A stretch of 64,000 nt of DNA from Sulfuritalea sp. (GCA_016716965.1 JADJUP010000013.1:1-64000), one strand, 5' to 3'. Shown: positions 48,219-57,033, counted from the stretch's first letter. Numbers and translations: made by a program. The notes: generated by a model not told the origin, from the sequence alone.

Positions 48219-48728
48219 TCAGTTCGCGGCGGCGAGCGGACCGACAGTCGAGCTTTCGCGCCGGGCGAGGCGCTGGTGCTCGAAAGTCCGCACCAGCGGT
48301 GTCAGTGCGACCATGTTTCTGGCGAAGATCACCGCGCAACTGTTGTGTTTGCCGCACATCACGGCTTCGGCCAGTTGTCCGACCATTTCAAAGTCGAAGG
48401 GAACGGTGTGTAGAGGGATTGAAATGTTCTTGCCGGCAAGCTGCCCGGGATGGTTGCGAATGCCGTGGGCCAGGGCAGGGAGACGTGGATCGATCTGTTC
48501 CTGGATCCGCTTGGTCGGTTCTCCGGGGTCGCCGAGGCGGCATGAAATGGCTTGCTTGCCGTCATACGCGCAGTACCAGACCGTGGCATCGATGGCGATC
48601 GGCTTGTTGCGATACTCGGAGTCGGGGGTTGTTGCTTGAACCCGTTTCACTCGGGCGGCGCTGGCGTCAGCGGATGCGATACTGAATGAGGCAAGAACAA
48701 AAAGACCGATCAGCAAATTCCATTTCAC
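48219..48728 (-). CDS. secreted protein of unknown function under a c-di-GMP riboswitch
   Basis: A 169-residue protein with a signal peptide (MKWNLLIGLFVLASFSIASADASA) and a mature part with four cysteines in two pairs: VWYCAYDGKQAISCRLGD and AVMCGKHNSCAVIFARN, suggesting two disulphides in the periplasm or outside. I do not recognise a family. GAAGGGAAAG lies 10-19 bases before ATG 48728. The leader contains a class I c-di-GMP riboswitch and the promoter beyond it is strong, so expression should follow c-di-GMP level; extracellular matrix, adhesion or pilus-linked roles are common for such genes but this is only inference. Confidence 0.82.
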   Translation of the reverse strand: MKWNLLIGLFVLASFSIASADASAARVKRVQATTPDSEYRNKPIAIDATVWYCAYDGKQAISCRLGDPGEPTKRIQEQIDPRLPALAHGIRNHPGQLAGKNISIPLHTVPFDFEMVGQLAEAVMCGKHNSCAVIFARNMVALTPLVRTFEHQRLARRESSTVGPLAAAN

Positions 48729-48784
48729 GAAACTTTCCCTTCTATCGAGTTAAAAATACTCGCCTGCCAGGGATTTCCCTCGCT

Positions 48785-48869
48785 CCGGCGACCCCGCTGG
48801 CGTTGCCTGTTCGGCATTAGCCCGGAAGCTTTGCGTCCCAGCCTTTCGGCTGGTTTGCCCTTTTGATAC
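48785..48869 (-). ncRNA. class I cyclic di-GMP riboswitch (GEMM-I)
   Basis: Read on the minus strand: AAAAGGGCAAACC, then a hairpin AGCC-GAAA-GGCT, then GGGACGCAAAGCTTCCGG, GCTAA, and a second stem ending GCGGGGTCGCCGG. These are the conserved GEMM-I elements: the GGGCAAACC entry, GNRA tetraloop, GACGCAAAG core with its receptor and the second-stem GCGGGG. The expression platform of about 56 bases before the ATG has small hairpins at 48769-48780 and 48746-48762 without a T-run terminator, so control may be translational. Confidence 0.93.
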
Positions 48870-48901
48870 GGTGCAAGAAGCACTACTTTCAGTACGGTTT
48901 C

Positions 48902-48930
48902 ATTATTATCAGTTAAATCGAATATGTCAA
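48902..48930 (-). promoter_or_regulatory. promoter of the riboswitch transcript
   Basis: On the minus strand a perfect TTGACA (48930-48925) is followed after 16-17 bp by TAATAAT (48908-48902). Start of transcription near 48895 leaves about 25 bases before the aptamer. It lies in a markedly AT-rich stretch (48880-49030), unlike the rest of the window. Confidence 0.65.
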
Positions 48931-49019
48931 GCGCTTTATCATTTATGCAATTAAATTTTTCGATTAGAGCTCAATGATTTTGTTGCCTTTTAATTGACGA
49001 ATAAACATAAATGCAGCGC

Positions 49020-49025
49020 TATAAT
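49020..49025 (+). promoter_or_regulatory. -10 element for the HTH-receiver gene
   Basis: A perfect TATAAT at 49020-49025, 40 bases before the ATG. TTGACG (48994-48999) lies upstream but with a 20-bp spacer, longer than optimal, so an activator may be needed. Confidence 0.45.
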
Positions 49026-49065
49026 CATTTCAACTGCTTGAACTGGATATGGAAAAAGTGAATAT

Positions 49066-49677
49066 ATGAAGAATCGTGGCGAACCTGCGAACGACGGTGA
49101 TTACCTGACGACGCGGGAAGCCGCCGAATTGTTGGGAGTTGCCTTGCGCACCGCGCAGTTATGGGTCGAGGCGGGAACCTTGCGGGCCTGGAAAACCGCT
49201 GGAGGTCATCGCCGCATCACCCGCGAGTCCGTGAACGCATTGCTGGCACGACAGACGGCGGCAAAATCCGGTGCGCCCGAGGTTGCGGTTGCCAACCGCG
49301 CCTATCATGTATTGGTGGTCGATGATGACGCTTTCATGAGGGAAATTCTCGTTAGCACGATACGCAGCTGGAATCTGCCATTGACGGTAAGTTCTGCCGA
49401 GGACGGATTCGCCGCGCTGCTCCATATCGGCGGGACACGCACCGACCTGCTACTGGCCGATCTGGTGATGCCGGGGATGGACGGCTACCGAATGATCCGT
49501 TACCTGCGAGCAATGCCTGAGGCGCGGCTGATTGACATCATCGCAATCTCGGCCAAGGATCCCGAGGAAGTCGCTCGGGACGGCCTGCTGCCTTCCGATG
49601 TGCCGCTGCTGGGCAAACCGGTCGATTTCGAATTGCTCGAGGGCTTGGTTGCGCAGCGTATGGCGGTGCGACGCTGA
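49066..49677 (+). CDS. response regulator with N-terminal MerR/excisionase-type HTH
   Basis: A 203-residue protein. Residues about 12-62 (YLTTREAAELLGVALRTAQLWVEAG, then TLRAWKTAGGHRRIT) form an excisionase/MerR-like winged helix, and residues about 80-200 a receiver domain with acidic pocket VVDDDAF, phospho-acceptor Asp in LLADLVMPGMDG and Lys in LLGKPVDF. DNA-binding first and receiver last is the reverse of most response regulators. It lies between the riboswitch-controlled gene and a GGDEF gene and may link them. Cognate kinase unknown; the hybrid kinase at 38 kb is not adjacent. ATG 49066 has only a weak GGAAAAAG upstream. Confidence 0.88.
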   Translation: MKNRGEPANDGDYLTTREAAELLGVALRTAQLWVEAGTLRAWKTAGGHRRITRESVNALLARQTAAKSGAPEVAVANRAYHVLVVDDDAFMREILVSTIRSWNLPLTVSSAEDGFAALLHIGGTRTDLLLADLVMPGMDGYRMIRYLRAMPEARLIDIIAISAKDPEEVARDGLLPSDVPLLGKPVDFELLEGLVAQRMAVRR

Positions 49678-49831
49678 GCTACTTGATCGTCACGCTTGAA
49701 GGTCGCCGCCGACGCGACGGCAGCCATGCAGCCAGAAGTCGCCGTGGAGGTCCAGCGCAGCTTCTCCCGCCTGACGGCGAGGGGAAAGAAACAAGCCCGT
49801 GGTAGCTGCGTTTCTGCGCCGGATCCAGCAA

Positions 49832-50800
49832 TCAAGCCTTGGCAGAGCGCTGGTAGGCTCCTATTTCCCCATTGGCCAATAGCGCTTCATAGAACGCGAC
49901 CCGGTTTCGGCCGTGGGTTTTGGCGTAGTACAGGGCCTGGTCTGCGTGGCCGAGCAGTTCGACTGGAAATGACGTGTCCCGAATCTCGGTAATACCGATG
50001 CTTACCGTCACCTTGCCGACCTGCGGGAACACGTGGTTTTCGATCGATATCCGTAGCCGCTCGAAGGTCAGTTCCGCGTCGCGGCGATCGTCGACATAGA
50101 CGATCACGACGAATTCTTCTCCGCCGAAACGGTAGATCAGGTCGGACTTGCGGAAGGTGCTTTGCAGGATCCGGGCGAGGATGATCAATACCTCATCTCC
50201 GTGCAGGTGGCCGAAGCGGTCATTGACGCTCTTGAAGTGGTCGATGTCGATCTCCCCCATGAAGAAGGAGCCGGTGCCTTCGCCGACCTTGCGTTTCGAT
50301 CGCTCGCCTGCGTGGTCCTGGTACGAGGCGCGAATCAGGCCGAGTGCGCGGTCCAGCTGGTCATCAAAAGTGGTTCGGTTCAACAGTCCGGTGAGTCGGT
50401 CTACCTGCGAATCGCGCAGGACGCTGAGGTAGTTGTCATAGACGCGGAACAACTCCGTCATCAGCGTCCGCTCTTCCTCAGAGAGCTGCGGTTGGCGGTG
50501 CACCAGCAGATAGCCAAGCACCTTGAGCGCATGGCTCATGATCGGAAAGGACGTCACTCCTTCCGTGCCGATGAGTTCCGAGAATGATTCGGGGAAGTCG
50601 GTCTGCGAGACGATGCCTTCGCGCAGCGAGGTCGAAAACACGGGTACATCGTCGTCGCCGATATGAAAGATCGCTGCCCAATCCGGAGCGAACAGGTCGG
50701 CGACGGTCTTGAGCAGGCTGGTTTCGAGCAAGCTCACGTCGCGATGCCTGGTGAGCGCCGCGATCATGCTGACAATTCTTGGCGTAGACAGTTGATTCAT
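49832..50800 (-). CDS. GAF-like/GGDEF diguanylate cyclase
   Basis: A 322-residue soluble protein with an N-terminal GAF-like sensor (about residues 5-135) and a C-terminal GGDEF domain with active-site GGEEF, metal-binding EIDIDHFKSVND and an RxxD inhibitory site (RKSD) just before it. It should make c-di-GMP from two GTP. ATG 50800 is chosen over an in-frame TTG two codons upstream. It lies 1 kb from the c-di-GMP riboswitch, converging with the HTH-receiver gene and diverging from purL. Confidence 0.92.
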   Translation of the reverse strand: MNQLSTPRIVSMIAALTRHRDVSLLETSLLKTVADLFAPDWAAIFHIGDDDVPVFSTSLREGIVSQTDFPESFSELIGTEGVTSFPIMSHALKVLGYLLVHRQPQLSEEERTLMTELFRVYDNYLSVLRDSQVDRLTGLLNRTTFDDQLDRALGLIRASYQDHAGERSKRKVGEGTGSFFMGEIDIDHFKSVNDRFGHLHGDEVLIILARILQSTFRKSDLIYRFGGEEFVVIVYVDDRRDAELTFERLRISIENHVFPQVGKVTVSIGITEIRDTSFPVELLGHADQALYYAKTHGRNRVAFYEALLANGEIGAYQRSAKA

Positions 50801-50982
50801 GGGCAATGTCCATTGTGGTTCGGCTCAGGGTGCAAAGTGTCTCAGGGCTTGTCGCCGAATGCAATTCGTTTGCTTCACCGGCAGGTGTGGCACGTCGGCG
50901 GCTGGATCGGTCAGCGGCTCCCCGGTTATAATTCCGGCTTCTGCATTGCGCCTCCGCCTTTCACCCGCCCCGGTATTTCATC

Positions 50983-53900
50983 ATGGCTGAATTCCTTGCC
51001 CTGCGGGGCTCCGCGGCGTTCACCGCAGCGCGCCTGGCACGCCTCCAGCAGTCCCTCGGCGATACGTTTTCGGGCGTCCGGCTGGTGGCCGAGCATTGGT
51101 ATTTCGTCGAACTGGATAGTCCGCTGGACGCGGACCAGGCCGGCCGTCTGAGGGATCTGCTGGGTATTTCGGCTTCGCCCGCACCCGCTCCGGCTGGGTG
51201 CCTGCTGTTGGTCACGCCGCGGCTGGGTACCATTTCGCCGTGGTGTTCCAAGGCGACGGACATTGCCCGGAACTGCGGATTTGCTGCAGTGAAGCGGATC
51301 GAGCGCGCAGTTGCATACCATGCGTCCGGCAAGGCCGGCAACGTGTTGCCGGAGCTGGCGTCTTCCAAGGGGGCTTCCTTCGGGGCGCTGGCGGCACGGC
51401 TCCATGATCGCATGACTGAATCCGTGCTCGATTCGATCGATGCCGCACAAGAGTTGTTCCATCATGTTGCGCCGCAGCCCTTGACTACCGTTGATCTTCA
51501 GCGCGGCGGCAGGGCGGCGCTGGAGGCGGCGAACGGCGAACTCGGGCTGGCGCTGTCGGACGACGAGATCGACTACCTCGTGGAGAACTTCGGCCGCCTG
51601 GGGCGCAACCCCACGGATGTCGAACTGATGATGTTCGCCCAGGCGAATTCCGAGCATTGCCGGCACAAGATCTTCAATGCAAGCTGGACGGTCGACGGCG
51701 AGCCGCAACCGCTGTCCCTGTTCGGCATGATCCGCGAGACCCACAAGGCGCATCCCGCGGGTACGGTGGTGGCTTATTCGGACAATGCCGCGGTGATCGA
51801 GGGTGCGACCATCCGGCGTTTCTATCCGCGTGCCGACGCGGGCTACGCCTACGGCGAAGAAACCACGCACATCCTGGCCAAGGTCGAAACACACAACCAT
51901 CCGACCGCTATCTCGCCCTTTCCCGGTGCGGCGACCGGTTCGGGCGGCGAGATCCGCGACGAGGGTGCCACCGGGCGCGGCTCCAAGCCCAAGGCCGGCC
52001 TCTGCGGTTTCTCGGTTTCCGACCTGCGGATTCCCGGCCATGCGCAGCCCTGGGAATCCGCCTACGGCAAGCCGGAGCGCATTGCTTCGGCGCTGGACAT
52101 CATGATCGAGGGGCCGATCGGGGCGGCGGCGTTCAACAATGAATTCGGCCGGCCCAACCTGGCCGGCTATTTCCGCAGCTTCGAGCAGAAGTTCGACGGC
52201 GAGGTACGCGGTTACCACAAGCCGATCATGATCGCCGGCGGCTTGGGCAACATTGCTGGCGATCACTGTTTCAAGCACAAGTTCCCTGCCGGGACACTGC
52301 TGATCCAGTTGGGCGGGCCGGGCATGCTGATCGGTCTGGGCGGTGGCGCGGCGTCGTCGATGGCGACCGGCGCAAACACTGCCGACCTCGATTTCGCCTC
52401 GGTGCAGCGCGGTAATCCGGAGATCCAGAGGCGCGCCCAGGAGGTCATCGACCGCTGCTGGCAGCAGGGTGCCGGCAATCCGATACTCGCCATCCACGAC
52501 GTCGGCGCCGGCGGCATTTCCAATGCGATGCCGGAACTGGCGCACGACGCCGGTCGCGGCGCTGCCTTCGATCTGCGCGCGATACCCAGCGAAGAGTCGG
52601 GCATGAGCCCGCGCGAAATATGGAGCAATGAGGCGCAGGAACGTTACGTGCTGGCCATTGCGCCCGAACGCCTCGACGAGTTCCGCGCCCTGTGCGAGCG
52701 TGAGCGCTGTCCCTTCGCGGTGCTGGGCCAAGCCACCGACGATGGCCAGCTTACGGTAAAGGACGAGCATTTCGGCAACAAGCCGGTCGACATGCCGATG
52801 GAGGTGCTGCTGGGCAAGGCGCCCAGGCTGCACCGTGACGCCCGGCGGAGGAAGGTAGCGATGCCGCCGCTCGATGTCGCCGGCATCGACCTGAAGGATG
52901 CCGCACAGCGCGTACTGCGCTTGCCGGCGGTGGCGTCGAAAAATTTTCTGGTGACCATCGGTGATCGCAGCGTCGGCGGCTTCACGGCGCGTGACCAGAT
53001 GGTCGGTCCATGGCAGGTGCCGGTGGCCGACGTGGCGGTCACCGCCATGGGTTACGACACGCTACAGGGCGAGTGCTTCGCCATGGGCGAACGCACGCCG
53101 CTGGCATTGCTCGACGCCGCGGCTTCCGGCCGCATGGCGGTCGGGGAGGCCCTGACCAACCTCGCGGCCGCGGATGTCGGCGACATTGGCAGGATCAAGC
53201 TCTCGGCCAATTGGATGGCGGCCGCCGGGCACGGCAGCGAGGATGCCGCCCTGTTCGACACGGTGAAGGCGGTCGGCATCGAATTCTGTCCGGCGCTGGG
53301 CATCTCGATTCCGGTCGGCAAGGATTCGCTGTCAATGCGCACCAAGTGGGATGACGCCGGTGAAGCCAAGCAGGTCATAGCGCCCCTGTCGCTGATCGTC
53401 ACGGCATTCGCCGCAGTCGATGACGTGCGGCGCACGTTGACGCCGCAACTGCGCCCCGATGCCGAAGTGGGCGAAACGGAATTGCTGCTGATCGACCTCG
53501 GCCAGGGGCGCAACCGCCTCGGCGGTTCGGCGCTGGCGCAGGTGTACGGGGTCAGTGGCGACCAGACGCCGGATGTCGACGCGGGCCCGCTGAAGTCCTT
53601 CTTTGCCGCGATCCAGGCGTTGAACCACGCCGGTCGGATTCTCGCCTACCACGATCGTTCCGATGGCGGCCTGTGGGCCACGGTGTGCGAGATGAGCTTT
53701 GCCTCGCATGTCGGTGTCTCGCTCAATCTCGACGGACTCTGTTATGACCCGCTGATGAACGATGTCGATGGCAGCGAACGCTTTCCGCAGATCGCCGGTC
53801 GCCTGCGCGATCGCATGCTCACCGCGTTGTTCAACGAAGAACTGGGAGCCGTGCTTCAGGTCCGGCGCGAGGATCGCAGCGCCGTTATGCAGGTCTTGCG

Positions 53901-54930
53901 CGAGGCCGGACTCGGCGCCTGCAGCCATTCCATCGGCACTACCAACACGGCAGACGAAGTGCGCCTTTGGCGCAACGCCAAGTCCGTGCTTGCCGCAAGC
54001 CGGGTCGAGTTGCAGCGCATCTGGAGCGAAACCAGCTTCCAGATCGCCCGCCTGCGCGACGATCCGGCCTGCGCGCAGGAAGAGTTCGACGCCCTGCTCG
54101 ATGCCGCCAATCCGGGGCTATCGGTTTCAATCAAATCCGCGCCGGCAGCTTCCATTCTCGTATCGGGCTCCCGGCCAAAAATTGCAATATTGCGCGAACA
54201 GGGCGTCAATGGCCACGTCGAAATGGCCGCCGCGTTCGAGCGCGCCGGTTTCGCCCCTTACGACGTGCACATGTCGGACCTGCAGTCCGGTCGCGTGCAT
54301 CTGGCTGACTTCAAGGGACTTGCCGCCTGCGGCGGCTTCTCGTACGGCGACGTGCTCGGCGCCGGGCAGGGCTGGGCCAGGTCGGTGCTGTTCAACGAAC
54401 GCCTGCGCGACGAGTTCAGCGCATTCTTCGCGCGCGGCGACAGCTTTGCCCTTGGCGTTTGCAACGGTTGCCAGATGATGGCCCATCTTGCGCCCATCAT
54501 TCCCGGAGCGCAGGACTGGCCGACCTTCCAGCGCAACCGCAGCGAGCAGTTCGAGGCGCGCGTGGTGATGGTCGAGGTGCCGCCTTCCGCTTCCATCTTC
54601 CTTGCCGGAATGGCTGGTTCGAAGCTGCCGGTCGTCGTCAGCCACGGCGAAGGTCGTGCCGAGTTCCGCGCCGACCAGAGTGGCAAGCCCATGCTGGCCT
54701 TGCGCTACATCGATAACCGCGGTGCTGTGGCGACAGGCTATCCCTTCAATCCGAACGGATCGCCCGACGGCATCGCTGGTATCACCACGGCCGACGGGCG
54801 ATTTACCCTGATGATGCCGCATCCCGAGCGCACGTTCCGCAGCCTGCAGATGTCATGGCGACCCCCTGGCCTCGGGGAGGACGGACCTTGGCTGGAGATG
54901 TTCCGCAACGCGCGCCGCTGGGTGGGCTGA
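50983..54930 (+). CDS. purL: phosphoribosylformylglycinamidine synthase (large single-chain PurL)
   Basis: A 1315-residue enzyme of purine synthesis that makes FGAM from FGAR and glutamine. It has the N-terminal PurS-like domain, the linker, FGAM synthase domains (KVETHNHPTAISPFPGAATGSGGEIRDE is conserved in motif form around residue 305; nucleotide motif GGLGNIAGDH) and a C-terminal class I glutaminase with nucleophile Cys1160 (GVCNGCQMM) and the His/Glu in MMPHPERTF. Length is that of the proteobacterial single-chain type. ATG 50983. Confidence 0.98.
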   Translation: MAEFLALRGSAAFTAARLARLQQSLGDTFSGVRLVAEHWYFVELDSPLDADQAGRLRDLLGISASPAPAPAGCLLLVTPRLGTISPWCSKATDIARNCGFAAVKRIERAVAYHASGKAGNVLPELASSKGASFGALAARLHDRMTESVLDSIDAAQELFHHVAPQPLTTVDLQRGGRAALEAANGELGLALSDDEIDYLVENFGRLGRNPTDVELMMFAQANSEHCRHKIFNASWTVDGEPQPLSLFGMIRETHKAHPAGTVVAYSDNAAVIEGATIRRFYPRADAGYAYGEETTHILAKVETHNHPTAISPFPGAATGSGGEIRDEGATGRGSKPKAGLCGFSVSDLRIPGHAQPWESAYGKPERIASALDIMIEGPIGAAAFNNEFGRPNLAGYFRSFEQKFDGEVRGYHKPIMIAGGLGNIAGDHCFKHKFPAGTLLIQLGGPGMLIGLGGGAASSMATGANTADLDFASVQRGNPEIQRRAQEVIDRCWQQGAGNPILAIHDVGAGGISNAMPELAHDAGRGAAFDLRAIPSEESGMSPREIWSNEAQERYVLAIAPERLDEFRALCERERCPFAVLGQATDDGQLTVKDEHFGNKPVDMPMEVLLGKAPRLHRDARRRKVAMPPLDVAGIDLKDAAQRVLRLPAVASKNFLVTIGDRSVGGFTARDQMVGPWQVPVADVAVTAMGYDTLQGECFAMGERTPLALLDAAASGRMAVGEALTNLAAADVGDIGRIKLSANWMAAAGHGSEDAALFDTVKAVGIEFCPALGISIPVGKDSLSMRTKWDDAGEAKQVIAPLSLIVTAFAAVDDVRRTLTPQLRPDAEVGETELLLIDLGQGRNRLGGSALAQVYGVSGDQTPDVDAGPLKSFFAAIQALNHAGRILAYHDRSDGGLWATVCEMSFASHVGVSLNLDGLCYDPLMNDVDGSERFPQIAGRLRDRMLTALFNEELGAVLQVRREDRSAVMQVLREAGLGACSHSIGTTNTADEVRLWRNAKSVLAASRVELQRIWSETSFQIARLRDDPACAQEEFDALLDAANPGLSVSIKSAPAASILVSGSRPKIAILREQGVNGHVEMAAAFERAGFAPYDVHMSDLQSGRVHLADFKGLAACGGFSYGDVLGAGQGWARSVLFNERLRDEFSAFFARGDSFALGVCNGCQMMAHLAPIIPGAQDWPTFQRNRSEQFEARVVMVEVPPSASIFLAGMAGSKLPVVVSHGEGRAEFRADQSGKPMLALRYIDNRGAVATGYPFNPNGSPDGIAGITTADGRFTLMMPHPERTFRSLQMSWRPPGLGEDGPWLEMFRNARRWVG

Positions 54931-54937
54931 GCCAAGA

Positions 54938-54958
54938 AGTCGGCGCCGGCGCTACGGC
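54938..54958 (-). repeat. dispersed 21-bp repeat, copy after purL
   Basis: Reverse complement reads GCCGTAGCGCC then GGCGCCGACT. Intergenic, seven bases after the purL stop and just before the terminator at a convergent junction. Confidence 0.55.
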
Positions 54959-54963
54959 AAAAA

Positions 54964-54995
54964 ACGACAACGGGAGCCTCGGCTCCCGTTGTCGT
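54964..54995 (-). terminator. Rho-independent terminator for the ppiC operon
   Basis: ACGACAACGGGAGCC (54964-54978) and its exact complement (54981-54995) make a 15-bp perfect stem with a 2-base spacer. On the minus strand it is followed by a T run (complement of 54959-54964), so it ends the leftward ppiC transcript; the hairpin may also slow purL transcription from the other side. Confidence 0.9.
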
Positions 54996-55013
54996 TGTCA
55001 GGTAGCGGCCGGA

Positions 55014-55814
55014 TTACTCGACCTTGGCCTTGGCGCGCAACTCGTCGATGTGCTTTTGCACATTGCGCTGTTGCAATTGCTGGCTGATCTGGGCACGCGC
55101 TTCCTCGATTCCCGGCAGTTTGAGTTCTCGGGTATCTTCAAGCTGGATGACGTGCCAGCCGAAATCGCTCTTGACCGGGGTCTCGGTGAACTTGCCTTTT
55201 TCGAGCTTGGTCATGGCGGCGGAGAAGGGCGGTACGAAGGATGCCGGGTTGGCCCAGCCCAGATCACCACCGCGTTCCTTTGAACCCGGGTCCTTCGAAT
55301 CCTTGGCCAGGTCCTCGAACTTTTCGCCCTTCTTCAGCTTGGCGATGATGGCCTTGGCTTCATCTTCCTTCTCGACCAGGATGTGGCGGGCCTTGTATTC
55401 CTTGCTGCCCAGCTTGGACTTTATCGCCTCGTACTCGGCCTTGATCTGGTCCTCGGTGACCGGGTGGGTGCGGACCCAGTCGTTGAGGTAGGCACCGATC
55501 AGCACGCCCTGGCGCGCCAGGTCGACCTGGCCCTGGATTTCAGGCTTCTTGTCGAAACCCTTCTTGATGGATTCCTGGGTGAGGATTTCGCGGCGAACCA
55601 GCTCTTCGGTAACCGCCTTGCGCAACTCAGGCGAATCCGGCTGGCCCTGTGCGGCTTGCCCGGCGATCAGCGCATCGGCGCGGACTTTCGGAATGGCCTT
55701 GCCATTCACGGTGGCGAACGTCGCGGAATCGCTCTTCTTCTGGGCAAATGCGGGCGCTGCGCCGAGGGAGACGGCAAAGGTCAGCAGGAGTGCATGGCGG
55801 AGGTTACGGTTCAT
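55014..55814 (-). CDS. periplasmic parvulin-type peptidyl-prolyl isomerase
   Basis: A 266-residue protein with a signal peptide (LRHALLLTFAVSLGAAPAFA), a SurA-like N-terminal helical domain (about residues 35-130) and a rotamase domain (about 135-235: YKARHILVEKEDEAKAI; GGDLGWANPASFVPPFSAAM; FGWHVIQLEDTR). It helps fold exported proteins. ATG 55814 is preferred over an upstream in-frame start at 55877 because it gives a normal signal peptide. Last gene of the leftward run; terminator directly behind. Confidence 0.92.
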   Translation of the reverse strand: MNRNLRHALLLTFAVSLGAAPAFAQKKSDSATFATVNGKAIPKVRADALIAGQAAQGQPDSPELRKAVTEELVRREILTQESIKKGFDKKPEIQGQVDLARQGVLIGAYLNDWVRTHPVTEDQIKAEYEAIKSKLGSKEYKARHILVEKEDEAKAIIAKLKKGEKFEDLAKDSKDPGSKERGGDLGWANPASFVPPFSAAMTKLEKGKFTETPVKSDFGWHVIQLEDTRELKLPGIEEARAQISQQLQQRNVQKHIDELRAKAKVE

Positions 55815-55842
55815 CGTGGTTCCTGAGGTGGCGGGAGGAGGA

Positions 55843-56106
55843 TTATTGTTCGTCGGGGGTCTTCGCGGTAATGCCAAGTGCGTGGATTTCCCGCTTCATC
55901 AGCGGGCCGAGCGCATCATACACCAAGCGATGACGTTCCATTGTGCGCAGTCCCGCGAAGCGCGGCGAGACGATCGTCAGCATGAAATGCCCGCCGCCGC
56001 TGCGGGCTCCGGCGTGTCCGGCATGTTTGGCCGAGTCATCGATCACGTCGATGCGCACGGGGTTGAGCGCGGCCAGGCTGGCACGCATGGCATCGATGAC
56101 GCTCAT
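55843..56106 (-). CDS. BolA-family protein
   Basis: An 87-residue BolA protein: N-terminal helix MSVIDAMRASLAALNPVRIDVIDDS, a central GGHFMLTIVSPRFAG and the C-terminal RHRLVYDALGPLMKREIHALGITAKTP with the conserved invariant His. BolA proteins partner monothiol glutaredoxins in Fe-S handling or act as regulators. It overlaps the yciI-like gene by four bases and is followed by the isomerase after 28 bases. Confidence 0.93.
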   Translation of the reverse strand: MSVIDAMRASLAALNPVRIDVIDDSAKHAGHAGARSGGGHFMLTIVSPRFAGLRTMERHRLVYDALGPLMKREIHALGITAKTPDEQ

Positions 56107-56408
56107 GATTTCGGGAAAACCTGGCGGAACGGACGCACCGTGACGCGGGCATAGACCCCCGCGGCGCGATAGGGGTCGGCATCGGCCCAGGCTTGTGCGG
56201 CCGACAGGGATTCGAACTCGGCGACGATCAGGCTGCCGGAAAAGCCGGCCGGGCCGGGATCGGGACTGTCGATCGCAGGGAATGGACCGCCCAACACCAG
56301 GCGGCCAGCGGCGTCCAGTTCGGTCAGTCGCGCCAGGTGCGCCGGGCGGGATGCGAGACGCCGCTCAAGGCTGTCGGGAACGTCTTCGCCGACGATGGCA
56401 TAGAGCAT
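56103..56408 (-). CDS. YciI-family protein
   Basis: A 101-residue ferredoxin-like-fold protein, MLYAIVGEDVPDSLERRLASRPAHLARL, with conserved His in the SRPAHLARL segment and the DPYRAAGVY motif near the end. YciI proteins are small possible lyases/dehydrochlorinase relatives of unknown substrate. It is coupled to bolA by a four-base overlap. ATG 56408 is used rather than the preceding ATG at 56411. Confidence 0.88.
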   Translation of the reverse strand: MLYAIVGEDVPDSLERRLASRPAHLARLTELDAAGRLVLGGPFPAIDSPDPGPAGFSGSLIVAEFESLSAAQAWADADPYRAAGVYARVTVRPFRQVFPKS

Positions 56409-56460
56409 CATTTGCTCCTGAGTGGCAATGCCGCGATCCGGCGGGCGAGCAGCAACATGT

Positions 56461-57033
56461 TCATTCCTTTTTTGTGGCAGCAGGTTGCGGCGCCGGTTGT
56501 TCGTTCTCTTCCGGGATGTAGCGCGCCAGAAAGAGTCCCTGCAGGACGATGAAGACGATCATCAGGCCCATGCCGCCGAACAGCTTGAAACTGACCCAGG
56601 TATCGGTGCTGAAATTGAAGGCTACCCACAGGTTGAGTACTCCCATTACCGCGAAAAACCCCATCCAGGCGTAATTGAGCCTTGCCCAGATCGGTTCCGG
56701 TAGTTCCATCTGCTTTTCCAGCATGGCGCGAATCAGGTTCTTGCCGAAGAAGCGGGCAGAGCCGAACAGGCTCAGGGAAAACAGCCAGTACAGTATGGTT
56801 GGCTTCCACTTGATGAAGGTTTCGTCGTGCAGCGCCAGCGTTGCGCCGCCGAAAACCACGACCAGGCCAAGGCTGACCCAGAGCATCGTGTCCACCTTGC
56901 CGTGACGATGCCAGACCCAGCCGATCTGGGCCATGGTGGCAACGATCACCACGACCGTTGCGACGTAGATGTCGAACGCCTTGAACGCAGCGAAGAAGAG
57001 GATGACCGGGAAAAGGTCGAAAAGGAATTTCAT
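56461..57033 (-). CDS. yciB: inner-membrane septation protein A (YciB/IspZ)
   Basis: A 190-residue protein with five membrane helices, beginning MKFLFDLFPVILFFAAFKAFDIYVATVV and containing KPTILYWLFSLSLFGSARFFGKN and the conserved WARLNYAWMGFFAVMGVLNLWVA. It is needed for normal cell-envelope integrity and septation in several proteobacteria. Its neighbours yciI and bolA often travel with it (yciA-yciB-yciI cluster). Confidence 0.95.
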   Translation of the reverse strand: MKFLFDLFPVILFFAAFKAFDIYVATVVVIVATMAQIGWVWHRHGKVDTMLWVSLGLVVVFGGATLALHDETFIKWKPTILYWLFSLSLFGSARFFGKNLIRAMLEKQMELPEPIWARLNYAWMGFFAVMGVLNLWVAFNFSTDTWVSFKLFGGMGLMIVFIVLQGLFLARYIPEENEQPAPQPAATKKE

